Positions 20,350 to 32,300 of a stretch of DNA of 64,000 nucleotides are shown one piece after another. Every line of letters starts with the position of its first letter. The stretch's first letter is position 1. The translations under genes and the position numbers were made by a program. The DNA comes from Drechmeria coniospora (lineage: Eukaryota; Ascomycota; Sordariomycetes; Hypocreales; Ophiocordycipitaceae). Under the pieces are notes generated by a model. That model was given only the letters and a program-made list of their open reading frames with translations, was not told the origin of the DNA and searched no databases. The stretch lies in the NCBI RefSeq assembly GCF_001625195.1, contig NC_054390.1, positions 2,690,027-2,754,026 of the forward strand. Direction: 5' to 3'.

Positions 20350-23300
20350 CTATGGCGTGCCATCAGCTGCTGCTCGCGGCCCAGGGAGGGTGTCGTCGCT
20401 CCGTACCTCGGCCGGCGGGTCGACGAGGCCCTGCGCCCAACCCTCGCCCGATTTCTGCGTCTCCGCGCCGCCGGCGACGCTCTCGGGCCGACCTCCCGGC
20501 CGGGCCTGCTGCTCGCCCGCGTTCGCGTTGCCCGCCGCGAGGTGGCTGTTCTGCAAGGGGCTCGTCCCCGCCGGAGAGTCTACCGTCGCGGCCCGGAGCG
20601 AGTTGGTCTCGCTCGCGAGCGCGCTGTTCTTCAGCAGCGCCGTGCCGCCGGCGATGGCGAAGGGCACCTTCTTCGAGTTCGAGCTGCTCCGCCGGCTGTC
20701 CAAGCTCTTGGAGAGCGTCTTGTTGATGCCCTCGATGCTCGTCACGCTGTCGCGGTTCTTGCCCTTTCCCTTAACCGCGTGGGAGGCCATGTCGGCCGTC
20801 GCCTCCACGTTGTTCGCCGCCACCGTCGTCTTGCCCATCCCGGGAGTTGACGGCGCGCCCGGCTTATCCTCGTGCGCGTCGATGAGATACCACCGCAGGC
20901 CATCCGACAGCTGGAAGGGGTTATCGTTCTCGTCGTCGTTGACCGACTGCGCATCGCTCGACGGCTGCAGGCTCCTGGACAGATCCACGACCCGTTCCTG
21001 GATGCGCGAGATGCGCGCCACGAGCCACTCCCGCTGCCGCAGTCGATGCCCGTCCTGTTCGCGAAGGAAGTAGTGCGGGAACCCGACGTTGAAAGCCGCC
21101 CACGCCCCCGCCTGCTGGTTACGCGTCGGCAAGAACAGAGCTAGGTCGCCCTCCTTGAAGTGCCTGAATGCGATCTTGTCGTGCGCGTCCTTCTGAGCGA
21201 CGTGGGTCCGGTCGCGGTACGCGCGAGCCTCGCGCTGCCACTTCCGCGCCCTGTGCTCCGCCTCCTTGATCCGGTTGTACACCGTCTCGGCAAACTGGTC
21301 CATGTCGAAGAAGCCGAGCGTCTGCATGAAGTGGTCGTACCTGTCACCTTCCGCCGCGCCGTCGGCGTTGCTCATCCAATACAGCGGCTCGAGGTCGGCA
21401 CTCTCCGTCACGCCGGCCCGGCTCGCGAGGTGGGTAGATCGACGGAGCGAGGATCCGGGGTCGGATGAGTCGTTGAGGTTCTGCGTGCTCCTCTCGGACC
21501 GTGAAATCTTGACCATCGTCATCTTGCCCGCCTCGCGAGTGATCGAGTACCCGGTGCGCTCGAGCAGTCGCGTGAGTCGGTCGTTCTGCGAGTAAAGCCT
21601 CTGGGTCAAGTCCTTGGTTCGGTCATCTCGAGCGTCGTACTGAGTCGCGAGAGCCGACAGTTTACCCTCGTGACCCTCCATCTTCTGCTTCAACACGTAC
21701 AGCTCTTCCTCGAGGCTTCCAATCTGTGACTGGCGTGACGCCAGCTCCTCCGTCAGCTGCGCCACCCTCGTCTCCTGCCCTTCGAGCTGCTTCTGCAGCG
21801 TCACGGAACCGGTTGCGCCGTCGGACAGCTGTGCCCGCAGCCGGCTCAGCTGCTCCCTGCCCTCGGCGACCTCGCTCTCCATCGTGCTGGCCTTTGCCTT
21901 CTCCTCGGATAGATTCTCGCGCAGGTGCATCGCCGACTCCTCCTCGCTTGCCAACCTCGTCCTCAGCTCCGCCACCTGCGCCTTGTGTTTCTTGACCGAG
22001 TCGAGTGCCCGCTCAAGATCCGACTTGACGACCGCCGAGTCGGTTTCCGAGTTGCGCAGTTTTTCCAAGAGACTCGCCGCACGCGACTGAAGAGACTCTG
22101 CCAAGTCCATCACGTCCGACGGCATCGACGCATCCGGGGCCAATTCAGCGTGAAGTTTCCTAATAGCTTGGGCCTGCGCTTCGACACTCTCCTCGGCAAC
22201 CTCAAGCTTCTTGGCCATGGCCCGCGTCTCCTCGACGGCTGTTTGCACCTGTCGAGTAGACGCATCAAGCTGGTCTCGTTGAATCCGAGTCTCTTTCCTA
22301 AGGAACTCGACTTGACCCTGCGCCTTAAGAACGTCGTCTTTCTGGTCCTTCGTCAAGCGTTCGACCTCTGCCTCGAGCGTCTGCACTCTTTCGTCGTAGT
22401 TGGCCTTTTCGTTCTGCCGCGACGCTCCAAAGTGCTCAATCTCGTCCTCGGTATCCTCGAGCCGGGCCTTCAGCATCCCAATTTCGTCTTCCAGAGACTT
22501 CCTCTCGTCCATGAACTCGAGCTTCAGAGCTTCCATGTTTCCGAGAAGATCCTTCTTGGTCGAGTTGGCCTCTTGAACCCGGCCCTCGATCTCTTCCTGC
22601 TTCGTCGCGCCGTCGGCGATATCCTTTTCAAACTGAGCCGACCGTTGCTTCTCCTCTCGCAGTTCGTTTTCGAGCTGTGCAATCCTCTGAAGCAGCGGAT
22701 CCGGCCCATAGGAGGACCGAGGCCGGTCTTCCTGGCGATTGGACCTAATGGACGATATCGAGTCCCGCCTTTCGTGGGGCTGATTCCTTTGGGGTTGAAA
22801 TAGGCTTCCCGGACGCGAGGCCTGGCTTTGCCTGTGAAGCAGATCCTCGAGGCGCCTTATCCTGCTTTCGGCCGTCTTGAGTTTGGTCTCGAGCTTGCCC
22901 TTGTCGTCTTGGAGGCTGCGGAGAAGCTCGTCATCGCCACGGATCAGTAAAGCACTCCTTCCCAGGGCGGCTTCGTGGATGCTGCCGTTCTTGAACGCCC
23001 TCAGCCTCTTCGACTGCTGTTTGGTCGGCTTGTTGAGCTCGTGCAGAAGCTTGGTGACATCGTCGACAATCGTCGCCTCGGCGCCGCGGTCGTGGAGAAC
23101 GCGGAGCAGCGCATCCAGCTCGTTCTTGGTCACGGCAGGCCAAGCAGTGTCCTCGCCCAGCAGGTTGACCTCGAGTCCGATGACGGCCGTGTCGAAGCCT
23201 GATCCGTACAAACCTCCAACCATCTTTTGCCACCTTTTGCGTCGTTTCGATTCTTCATCTTGGAAAAGGGCCATTTCGTTGACGAGGGTGGACGAGTCTG

Positions 23301-24712
23301 TCTTCACCTTCTCCACCCACTCGCGGCGGCGAATCGCCTCGGCGACAAAGGAAGCATACATGTACGGGAGCTGATGGATGAGACGCAGATAGTCAAAGGT
23401 AGTCATGTCGTCTTCCGACTGGTTCAAGACGTTTATCTGATTCCGGACACTGCTGTGGAGCGCTGTGATTTCGGTGATGGTTCGCATATAGCCGATGGAT
23501 TCACGAGCAATCGTGTTTCGGGCTTGCGTCGCGTAGTGGACCATTTCATCCATTTCCTTGGCACGCTTCTTAAGCGATGGGACCAGCCTCTCGGTATGAT
23601 TCGACGCCGTCTTTGAAGCCTGGGCAATCTCCCGCTGCGAGTCACCGTAGGCGAGCGCCGTTTGATAGTCCGAATCGATCTGGCTCGCAATGGCCTTGAT
23701 GTCTTGCAGCAGCTGCGGGGAGTCCGAGCTGTGATCCAGGACAGAACCAGTTATGAGCTGCTCGAACTCGGCGACGAGCCTTTCGAGGCCCTGGAACATC
23801 GTCGACGCCAGCTTGTCCAGCTCGGCGGCCTTGTCGCTGAAGCGCCGACGCGCGGTTGGGGCGAGCGTGCCAGCCTTTCGAGCCGTCTCAAGCTCGATGA
23901 GGTCCTCGAGCGAAGCATCGGGACGGGAGACCTGACCTCGCGTCATGAACTTGACCATCTCTGGCGCGACAGGAACGTTGCGCGCTAGATCGAGATACTG
24001 CTCCCACGAGGCGGCGAGCTGTTGGTACTCGGACAGGGCGGGATCTACCCACTTCTTCAACTCGGTATACTTGGGCTCGATCTGTTTTACGCTTATTTCG
24101 AGGTTGGTGACGGCTGCGTCCAGGCACTTAAGCATGACGTCGATCTCATCGTAGCGGGCGACGGCCGCCGACTTGAGGTGGGAGCATTCTTCCACCAGCC
24201 GGACGGCCCAGTTGCGCCGCTCCTCGTACAGGTGCTGCCATGAGGAGATGACCTGGACATTGTCGATCGAGTTGGGCGCGCTGGGGATGGAGAGACGGCG
24301 GAGGGCGGGCGATTCCGAGACGAGCGAGGGCGAGGCTGGCGGCAATTCTTGCGTCACCCTGATATCATAAATGAATATCTCATTCTGTGCGGAAATGTCG
24401 CCGTCAGCGAGGATTGCCGTTGATGCAGTCGTACAGGGAGAGGAGATCACCGACCTCGGCATGGAGGCTCGCAAACTTGACGCTGCGACCTTGGGGGGTC
24501 AGAGCGACCATGTGCTGGAGGGGCACAGAGCTGGTTCGAGCCACCCAATCTTTCAGGCCGTCGAGGCTGCGAGATGGGTCAGTCGCAATCCTGGGACCAC
24601 AAGACGTGGAGCTCGGGAGCTGCAGAGATGAAAGGGGTACGTACTTCGAGAACTGTCTGGTATCGACCTCGAGGCGTTGCCCCGTGTGGGCAATCAACAC
24701 CTGTGTAGCCAT
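20350..24712 (-). CDS. ATG11: autophagy-related protein 11 (selective autophagy scaffold)
   Basis: Three exons, 24712-24645, 24566-24455 and 24384-20350, close to 1404 residues. Atg11 is the scaffold that links cargo receptors to the Atg1 kinase complex at the phagophore assembly site for pexophagy, mitophagy and related routes. The N-terminal 80 residues, split by two introns, give the conserved ubiquitin-like start (MATQVLIAHTGQRLEVDT, then LKDWVA, ALTPQGRSVK and NEIFIYDIR). Long coiled coils run from about residue 90 to 470 and, densely, from about 560 to 1030, with heptad-rich Glu/Lys/Leu sequence. The conserved C-terminal Atg11 domain lies at about 1145-1240 (AFNVGFPHYFLR, NPFQLSDGLRWYLID). 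A Ser/Thr-rich tail follows. The second intron donor is GTCGGT, a weak variant, but the join restores the conserved HAE-NEIF. It is divergent from the CENP-H-like gene. Confidence 0.95.
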
Positions 24713-24788
24713 CCCGAGACATCTCCCGTCACGGATGGTGCGGCTGTCGTGATGATGAAACAGTGCAAGATTCAACGAATGGCAGATG

Positions 24789-24825
<37 letters not shown>

Positions 24826-25506
24826 ATGTTGATATATGTCGAGCCACAGGACCAAACGGGCGACGCGACGATGGAAGGGAACGCCTTGGGAGGATCACAG
24901 GTCAGGCAACGTGCCTGCAACAGCTGTCACGCTCCGTAGTAGGCCTAGGGAAAGCAGGGGCATGAGGATGAGTAAACTGTGTTTGGGATCGCTTATCGAT
25001 CCGGCTGATGAGACAGACAATGGAGCGCAAGCTAAGCTTGGTCGCCCAGATTCGGCCAGGCACGCTGGATCACTCGCCCCGAGTCGGGCGGGTGTGGCAC
25101 AGGAAAGAGACAAGTCGAGGCCGAGGCCGTCAGTTGTGGTGTGCGTGAATGCGGCTGATGCAATACAGGGGGTTAATGGTGGTTGGGTTGAGTTGCGTTA
25201 CAGTCCGCAGTACGGAGCAAGTAATACAGCAGGTTGCCATGATGGTGTCCACCAGATACTCACCGGCCAAAGGTTACTGGCCACTTGCTAAATCTTGCTG
25301 GTCCACTGCCGTCACCTGGCTGGCTGGCTGGCTAATAGTGGCGACGTTGTGCTCGGCTGGTGCCTCAGCCTCACTGATGGCCAGCCACCTGTGGCGGATC
25401 AGCTTTAGCTCACAGACGATGATCATGCGCGTTTCGTTGCGAACCCAAGTACAGGATCGGCAGCTCATAGCATTGCACGTACGCTTGTCGATTGTCTACT
25501 CTTCAA
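24713..25506. other. divergent promoter region ATG11 / CENP-H-like gene
   Basis: 794 bp between two start codons. It contains the GTCGGT hexamer array in the ATG11 leader and a short TGGCTGGC repeat near 25317-25335. Apart from a short motif at about 25205-25220, GTAC words are few here. Confidence 0.6.
24792..24827. repeat. GTCGGT hexanucleotide array
   Basis: Five perfect GTCGGT units plus one variant (GTCGAT), 80-115 bp upstream of the ATG11 start codon, on the minus strand read as ACCGAC. Confidence 0.9.
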
Positions 25507-26340
25507 ATGGACGATCCTCAGAGTGAGGACACCGCCGACGGCGATAATGGTGCCGAATCCCAGTCTCGGCTGCCTCTTTCGGCGGATGAGCAACGAGTCA
25601 TCCAGCTGTATGACCAGCTGCAACAGCTGCGACTAGAGATCGCCATTATCAAAGCGCAAGCATTGCCTTCGCCTTCGTCCGGTATGGCGACCGATATCCA
25701 AATTTACCCCTCATGCCAGCACACTCACACGGTCGCCACAGCAGCACGAGGCTCCGATGAAGTGTCGGCAGAGGCTCAGCAAGACCTCCTCGATTCTAGG
25801 GCAAGGTTCAGGCTAAGGCAAGACGTGATAGAAGCCGTCATGACTGCAAACCCGATCCTCAAGGCCGTACATGGCGGCACGGATGCATCCCCCGTAGAAC
25901 GGCACGTCAGCGGTCTGCCCGGTGGTTTGGAGGCTGTGAGTCCTTGGCTAACGCAAACTAGGGATTTGCTCCCTCGCGTGCAGGAACGAGACGAGGCCGC
26001 CCTTACTGTCGCTAAGCAGGCATCGGACATGGGCATGTTACGCAATGAACTGATCAAGATCCAGGCGGAGACGGCACAAGTCGCGCGACATAACGTCGGG
26101 CTAACTTCTGCGCTCCTTGACTTGGTGACACAGCTGAAGCAGAAGCAAGCGGGCCATCCTGATGATGTCACGACAGAGGGAGAGATGGCGCGATTACGGG
26201 GCGAGGTGAAGGCCAGCAGGCAACGATGGAGAGTCGTAAAGGGTGTGGCAAGCGGCATGGTTGCTGGGAGCGGCGTTGATTGGGCGCGCGACGACGAGCT
26301 GCGCGATATCGTGCTCGAACCGGAAGACGAGGATTGGTAA
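25507..26340 (+). CDS. CENP-H-like inner-kinetochore protein (Fta3-type), probable
   Basis: 277 residues in one exon from the ATG at 25507. The open frame continues upstream without another ATG. CENP-H is part of the constitutive centromere-associated network that links CENP-A chromatin to the outer kinetochore. The central block (RARFRLRQDVIEAVM, then NPILKAVHGG, then SPVER) resembles the conserved core of fungal CENP-H domain proteins. It is followed by helical sequence with an LLPRVQERDEAALTVAKQ stretch and further coiled-coil-like heptads. The protein is acidic at both ends (EPEDEDW at the C terminus) and its length suits the family. There is no signal or membrane segment. The assignment rests on remembered family pattern, not on a search, and another coiled-coil kinetochore subunit is possible. 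It is divergent from ATG11. Confidence 0.65.
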   Translation: MDDPQSEDTADGDNGAESQSRLPLSADEQRVIQLYDQLQQLRLEIAIIKAQALPSPSSGMATDIQIYPSCQHTHTVATAARGSDEVSAEAQQDLLDSRARFRLRQDVIEAVMTANPILKAVHGGTDASPVERHVSGLPGGLEAVSPWLTQTRDLLPRVQERDEAALTVAKQASDMGMLRNELIKIQAETAQVARHNVGLTSALLDLVTQLKQKQAGHPDDVTTEGEMARLRGEVKASRQRWRVVKGVASGMVAGSGVDWARDDELRDIVLEPEDEDW

Positions 26341-29300
26341 CATTTGAAGACGCGGCAGTACAGGACACTCACTGGCTTGATCCTCGAGAGAATCTAGACT
26401 TCTGTCTGCCATTTCAATGTTGTCCTGCCACAAATAATAACAGGATCAAAAGCGCAGACACCATCTTTCGGCAGATGTTGGTTGGAGCCCAGACGAACGG
26501 AACAGCCGACAGACCAATACCCGACAAACAACTGCTCTCCAGATGGAACACGTGACATGCCACCATACGATGTCACCCGACGGCAACGCTTTGCCATTGT
26601 CGCGGCATTTCACATCATTCCGGGCTGGGGCTGAGCCGCAGTAATACCGTACACTATACTCTACTTGTCAAGTCCAGCGTGCAGCACTTTTACACGTACA
26701 GTACGTTGTACTGTAAGTAAGTATCAGTAGATGAAAACACGCGAGCCTAGTCGGTACGAGCTCATTGGTCTTGGATACCGTGCTACATGTACTTGAGTAT
26801 TACGGAGAATACGTACTCCGTACTCCGTACTTGACTTCAGTTTGAGGGACGATTGCTACTTGCTGTACACGTACGGAGTACTGTACTGTACTACGAACAA
26901 CGTTCCGTAGTTGTACTGTAGTCATATTAGATGGAGGATGGTTGGACAATCAGCCGCTCGTCACCTTCCCCCCAGCCACTTGCCGAATACTGGTGGGGGG
27001 CAAGCACTGGTAACAGTGAAAGAACGCGTCAGTGGGTCCGACGCGCAAGGGGAAGAGAGAAGAGCGGAGGGGAGAGGGTAGGGGAGGGCTCGGTTTTTCC
27101 TATGAAGAAGGAAACGCCAGCAAGGGAGCCTGAAACCCGCTTTTGGGATGGAGCTCCGCTGCTAGTTGCTCCCCGCCAATTCGCAATTCGCCGTACATGT
27201 ACATGTACAGTACGAGTACGAGAAACTTCGATGCTGCAAGTACTACTTCAATACATGTCAGTGCACGTACCTACAGTAAGTAGATGTACATGTACAAGTT
27301 CCTGCGCCTCCGGAATATCCAAGAACATGAAAGAAGCACAAGTAAAGCACAGAGTACGGAGTATTAAGTGCCAAAATCATCTACAACTACTCTGTTCTTA
27401 CTGACACATGAACGGAGTACTCCGCACTTGCTGCAAGTGTACGGCAGGTATTCGTGAGTAGAGGCAGAAATATTACTGTAAACGGAGTACATGCTCTACT
27501 ATATTGTCGCTGTACTTGTGCATACTTGAAAGGTACTGTAAGTACAGTACAGCTACAGTTGCATGGGGAATGTACAAGCACCAACTATTATTACGGAGTA
27601 CAAAGTAACTACGGAGTACAAAGTAACTACGGAGTACCAACACACACGAACGCAAGTACATGTACGGAGTACGGAGTACATATAAGTACATTAGTACTCG
27701 CCCAAGTACCTAGTCCGTACTTGCTGCTACACCCACCAACCACCTCGAGCCTGTTGTGATGCACATGCAGTAGTACTACTGTACTGTACGGAGTAGGTGC
27801 ACAAGTATACTTACTGTGAGTACCAACCTAGTAGGTTTTGTCCAAGTCTCCCTAAGTACACTCTACGTGTACTTGCTGAACCAGAAGCAAGCATGTTGCA
27901 CTCCGTAAGTACTTCTGTACTCCTGAGCACATACTTACTGTACCTCCTTGTGAGTACTTACAAGTCCTCCGGAACATGATGTACAAGTAAGTACGGAGTA
28001 CTTGTTCATATTTACGTCCGTCCTTCTGCGTCGGCTCAAGCGGAAGGATGCTCTGGCTAGATTCTCGTTTGCGACATCCAGGCAAGCCTGCATGGCTATG
28101 TCTTTTCTCCCGGGCTGTACGGGGTATGGCATACTGTACGAAGAAGACCAACAGTCAGTCATTGCACCGTCATGTGGCAACGACCTAAGGCAGCCGTGCG
28201 TAGTGTGTTTGATCTGACGACCGCATGCATGCCTCGCTTAGCCGCTAGTTGACTTCCGTGCCACAAGTACAGTACTTAGCTCTGCGGTTGCACATGTACG
28301 CACGCCGTATGCATGTACATGTACATGTAGTTGTATGTACAAGTACAGTAAGACTTGGCAGGAGCGAAACGCGTGAGGAGCTAGGCGTCATGTATTCTGT
28401 ACATGTACTCCGTACTGTACATGTACTACTCCGTGCGCCGCGGTTAATCGAAGAAAAGTCGTATGACAGTACGGTTACTTAAGTACGGAGAGCATGTACT
28501 TAATTAAGTACGAGTATTATATACTTGTGGAAGTAGAGCACGTACTAAGTACTTGTACACCTACAGTTTCTCTGTACAGTACCTAGTATGCAGGTACTAT
28601 GTACTGTGTATCTGTAATACCTACTTATCCATCTAAGACCTCATGCTGTCCCCCCACGCACTGGCCACCTTGCTTGGCTTTTCGCCTAGCCATCCACACC
28701 AGCACTTGGTACGGCACATGCGCACCACATGCGCACCTGCATGCACTCCGTACCTACTCCGTACTTAGGTGTACCTTCCCTGCACATGTACTTGCCAATA
28801 TTCATGTAAGTACTTGTACTGTGCGGAGTACTTCGGACTGTGTAGCAGCTTCAGCATGGTACTTTACTATGGAGTACAAGGAAGGAACTTGCCATGCAAT
28901 AATACTAATGCAATACCAGCTGCGTGGAAGCCCGAGATTTCTTTGCAATGTACATCTACTGTACTCCGTAAGTACATTGCAAAAACAAAGGGGCGCAGTT
29001 CAAGGGCAAGTGTGAGGAGATGACAATAGTCATGCTGTATTAATGTACGGACGGAGCGAGTGTTAGTACTCCGTGCTGTAGGTGGTCACCAGGTGTCATA
29101 ACTGAATAACGCACGACTGGCTGATAATCTGATGCCGAACTACTCCGTACATCACGTATTATTACAAGCACAGCATGGTTCTGGTATTAGTTACATGTAT
29201 TCCGTACGGCGTACGGAGTACACCAACATTGAACGCACCTGCATACCTAGCACACTAGTGGCAAGACCTTTTACGTATGCGCGCCTGCCATCACCGCACA

Positions 29301-32300
29301 GACTGGCTCCTAGATTGTAAGACCTAACTACTAGGTAAGTTCTGTAAGCAGCAGGCAACAGTGCCACGATCACTACTTACGCTGCTTGTAAGCATTGTAC
29401 TTGCGAGTAGCACATGAATGTGATTTCGTCGTACGGTACGGAGTACATGTACAGTACGAGTGTATATTCTTGCATGTATAGTGCCCATGTATTACCGAGT
29501 ATTACTTGTACTCGTTCCTCGATCGCGATGGAAGTTGCACATGCACACTACGTACTTACATGTATATGTAATACTGTGTGATACAGTACATGTAGGTGAA
29601 GGTACCATTCGGAATCGACGTCCACCAAGTTCGCCTCGTTTTCCAGTCACACATTTCACTCCTTGCTGAGAGCGGCTATGCGCATGCTTGTTCTCGTACA
29701 CGTGTTTGCCGGCCATCGCTCATAGGCAAAGACTGTACTCCACGCACGTCACTTGTGTATTTGTTTCTTAAGAGAAACGTTCCTAGTAGCCGCAGTGGCT
29801 GGATTGCAGGAGCATCGTGCTCATACAACTCACACAGAGTTGGGGAATGATATCGGTAGTTACTCCGGGGTACTTTATTGTACAGGTAAGAGTATTACCT
29901 ACCTGTAGTGATAATTGCACGTGCATGCTAGAGGCGCATCAACCACAAGGCGGTAATGTCTCCCGCGATTTTTTCAAGTAGCACATAGTTGTACTTGTAC
30001 GGCCTGAGAATCTGCATATCATAGATGAATACATGATTCACACGTACATAGCTCTGTAGAAAGTCGGACCACTATCACGAGGTCTATAGTCGCTGGCATT
30101 TCACCATTCATGTGCACAGGCACACACATGCTGGGCTGCCTCGTACGAAACGCACAGGCGGGAAGCACAAGTACAGTACTCCGTACTTGCAAGTAAGTAC
30201 TCGCACATTCAAGGACTCGAAAAAAAGTGGGAGGTAATAATATGACTTGTACGGAGTACATGTACATACATGGATAGATGTACTGTAAGTAGTATTACGG
30301 AATACTACTAACCTAGTACTGTACAATAGCCTGTACGGAGCACTGTAAGTATGCGACACGAACAGGTACTTACTTACAAGTGTACTGTAATATTGTTCGC
30401 GGGTATTCGTCGAAAAAGTACAGGCAAGTACGGAGTACGCAGTAGGTACGTAAGAACAGTACAGTACATGCACCAAGTACAGTAATACTGTATCAGGTAC
30501 GGAGCACTGTACTCCGTTCTCCGTAATTACTTGCAGTCCTACTTGCATGCACTTCTTGTAACATATTACCTCTTGTAGAAGTACTGTACTTGCACAAGTA
30601 GGTGCACACCTACTGTACTTAAGTACAGTACTCCGTACAAGTACAATACGTCTACAAGAAGTACAGTACAGTACGGAGCACAAGTGTAGTATTGTTAGTA
30701 ATATTACCCCGTAGGTGCCGATGCGATACGAGGATGGCTGGAGCTGATTCTCCCGTTGTTGGGCGAAACCTCGCGGTCACCTCCTTCCATCCTTCGAGCT
30801 GTATTATGTGACCTTTCGGTACCCGTCAATTCGTCCAAGTCTGACTGACACAGCGACCATGAGTTGGCTGTACAATGATACCTGTTGCCTGAACTCCTTA
30901 TCGTACATGCACTACCTAGGTCCATGGCGTGAGTGGAAGACACGCCGCTACGAATTCAAGTGGCCATGCACGATATCCATGAGCAGCTGCCATCGGTTGC
31001 TACTAACATGCCAATAATTGTAGACCATTCGTAGCAGTCGTGAGAAGGAGATGATGAAACTCCAAAAGCTCTTTGTGTAGCAGGAGTGCCTACCGTATAC
31101 CTGTAGTACTACAGTTCTCATGGAATAAATTTGGATCGAACAAACAACGTGACAAAGGAAGAACGTTGAACAGCGTCACGTACTTGCTTAGGTAGGAGCT
31201 GGGAGGGAGGGTGATGGACGCGCTGCCCAGCTGATCTTTGCAGCATCCTAGGAAAGTGGGGTGGAGGGTACATGCAAACAATAGGCGCTTCGTATTGCAG
31301 TACAGTACAAGTACTGTACAACATACACTGAAATTTACCACCCCATGTCATGGTACAACGCGTTTGTACAACGTACGGAATACAGCACGGAGTGCTGTAA
31401 ATTTCCACACAAAACACGCCTTCGTTGTCTGCCACCTATTGGCACCACCGCCCCTAGACTTGCAGGGACTCGAGGAAATATCAAGTACTTACAGTACTCT
31501 GTACACCCAAGTACGTTGGGTTTGCAAGTACTTGTAAGCTACTCCGTAGTACGGAGCACGCTACATGTACATGCACATTGTAATTGTATACTCTACATGT
31601 GCCTACCTTGTACAAGTATACTTATATGTACATGTACAGTGTGCCTGCTAGTACGGAGTACATGTACAGTAATTACTACAAGTACAACTACACACTTACT
31701 TGGACAGTATTCCTGCAGTAAATGTACTTGTACTCCGTACTTTGTACGGAGTGCTGTATACTGTACATCTATTCCATTATATTACATCTACAGTGCAGCT
31801 TCAGTACTGTACAGCTTGTACAGTGCATGCGCAATAAGGGGCACAGTGCAGGTACGTAGATACTTTGTCTTATGGTGTGGTGCCTTCGTTCCCGCCGAAA
31901 TCAGGAGCACGCCATCGCTCCCGTCTCGCCCTTCTCCATCGACCACAGTACACGCGCAAGTCCTTTACACACAAGTGCACACACAAGTACAGTGGCTTGC
32001 ACTCAGTTGTGCCCCGTAATTCTTTGTACTTGCTGAAGCAGGTGCCTTCGAGTAATTAATAACAATAATAATAATTACAGCTTCCCATTTACTTAAGTAT
32101 GTTCTCGTAGTACGGAGTAATTTACATTTTATGTGTATCTGCACCAGCACACCAGCCCCAGCGTTGCGTGCTAGCCAGAAACGAGTCCGATGCAGCTGCG
32201 AGGCGAACGTAATAACAAGCGAGTGTACGGAGTACTGTACTCCGTACCGTACCCTTGTTCTTCGCGCAACATGTTTATTTCGAAAGGCTGTCAGTAAGAG

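Noticed and set aside
21925..22803. 292-codon plus-strand frame
   Set aside because: Antisense to the coiled-coil region of ATG11. The Leu/Arg-rich translation mirrors the Glu/Lys codons of the other strand.
30108..30683. 191-codon minus-strand frame in the desert
   Set aside because: The translation (repeated Tyr, Ser, Val, Leu, Thr and Cys) is produced by the GTAC words themselves and shows no protein-like pattern.
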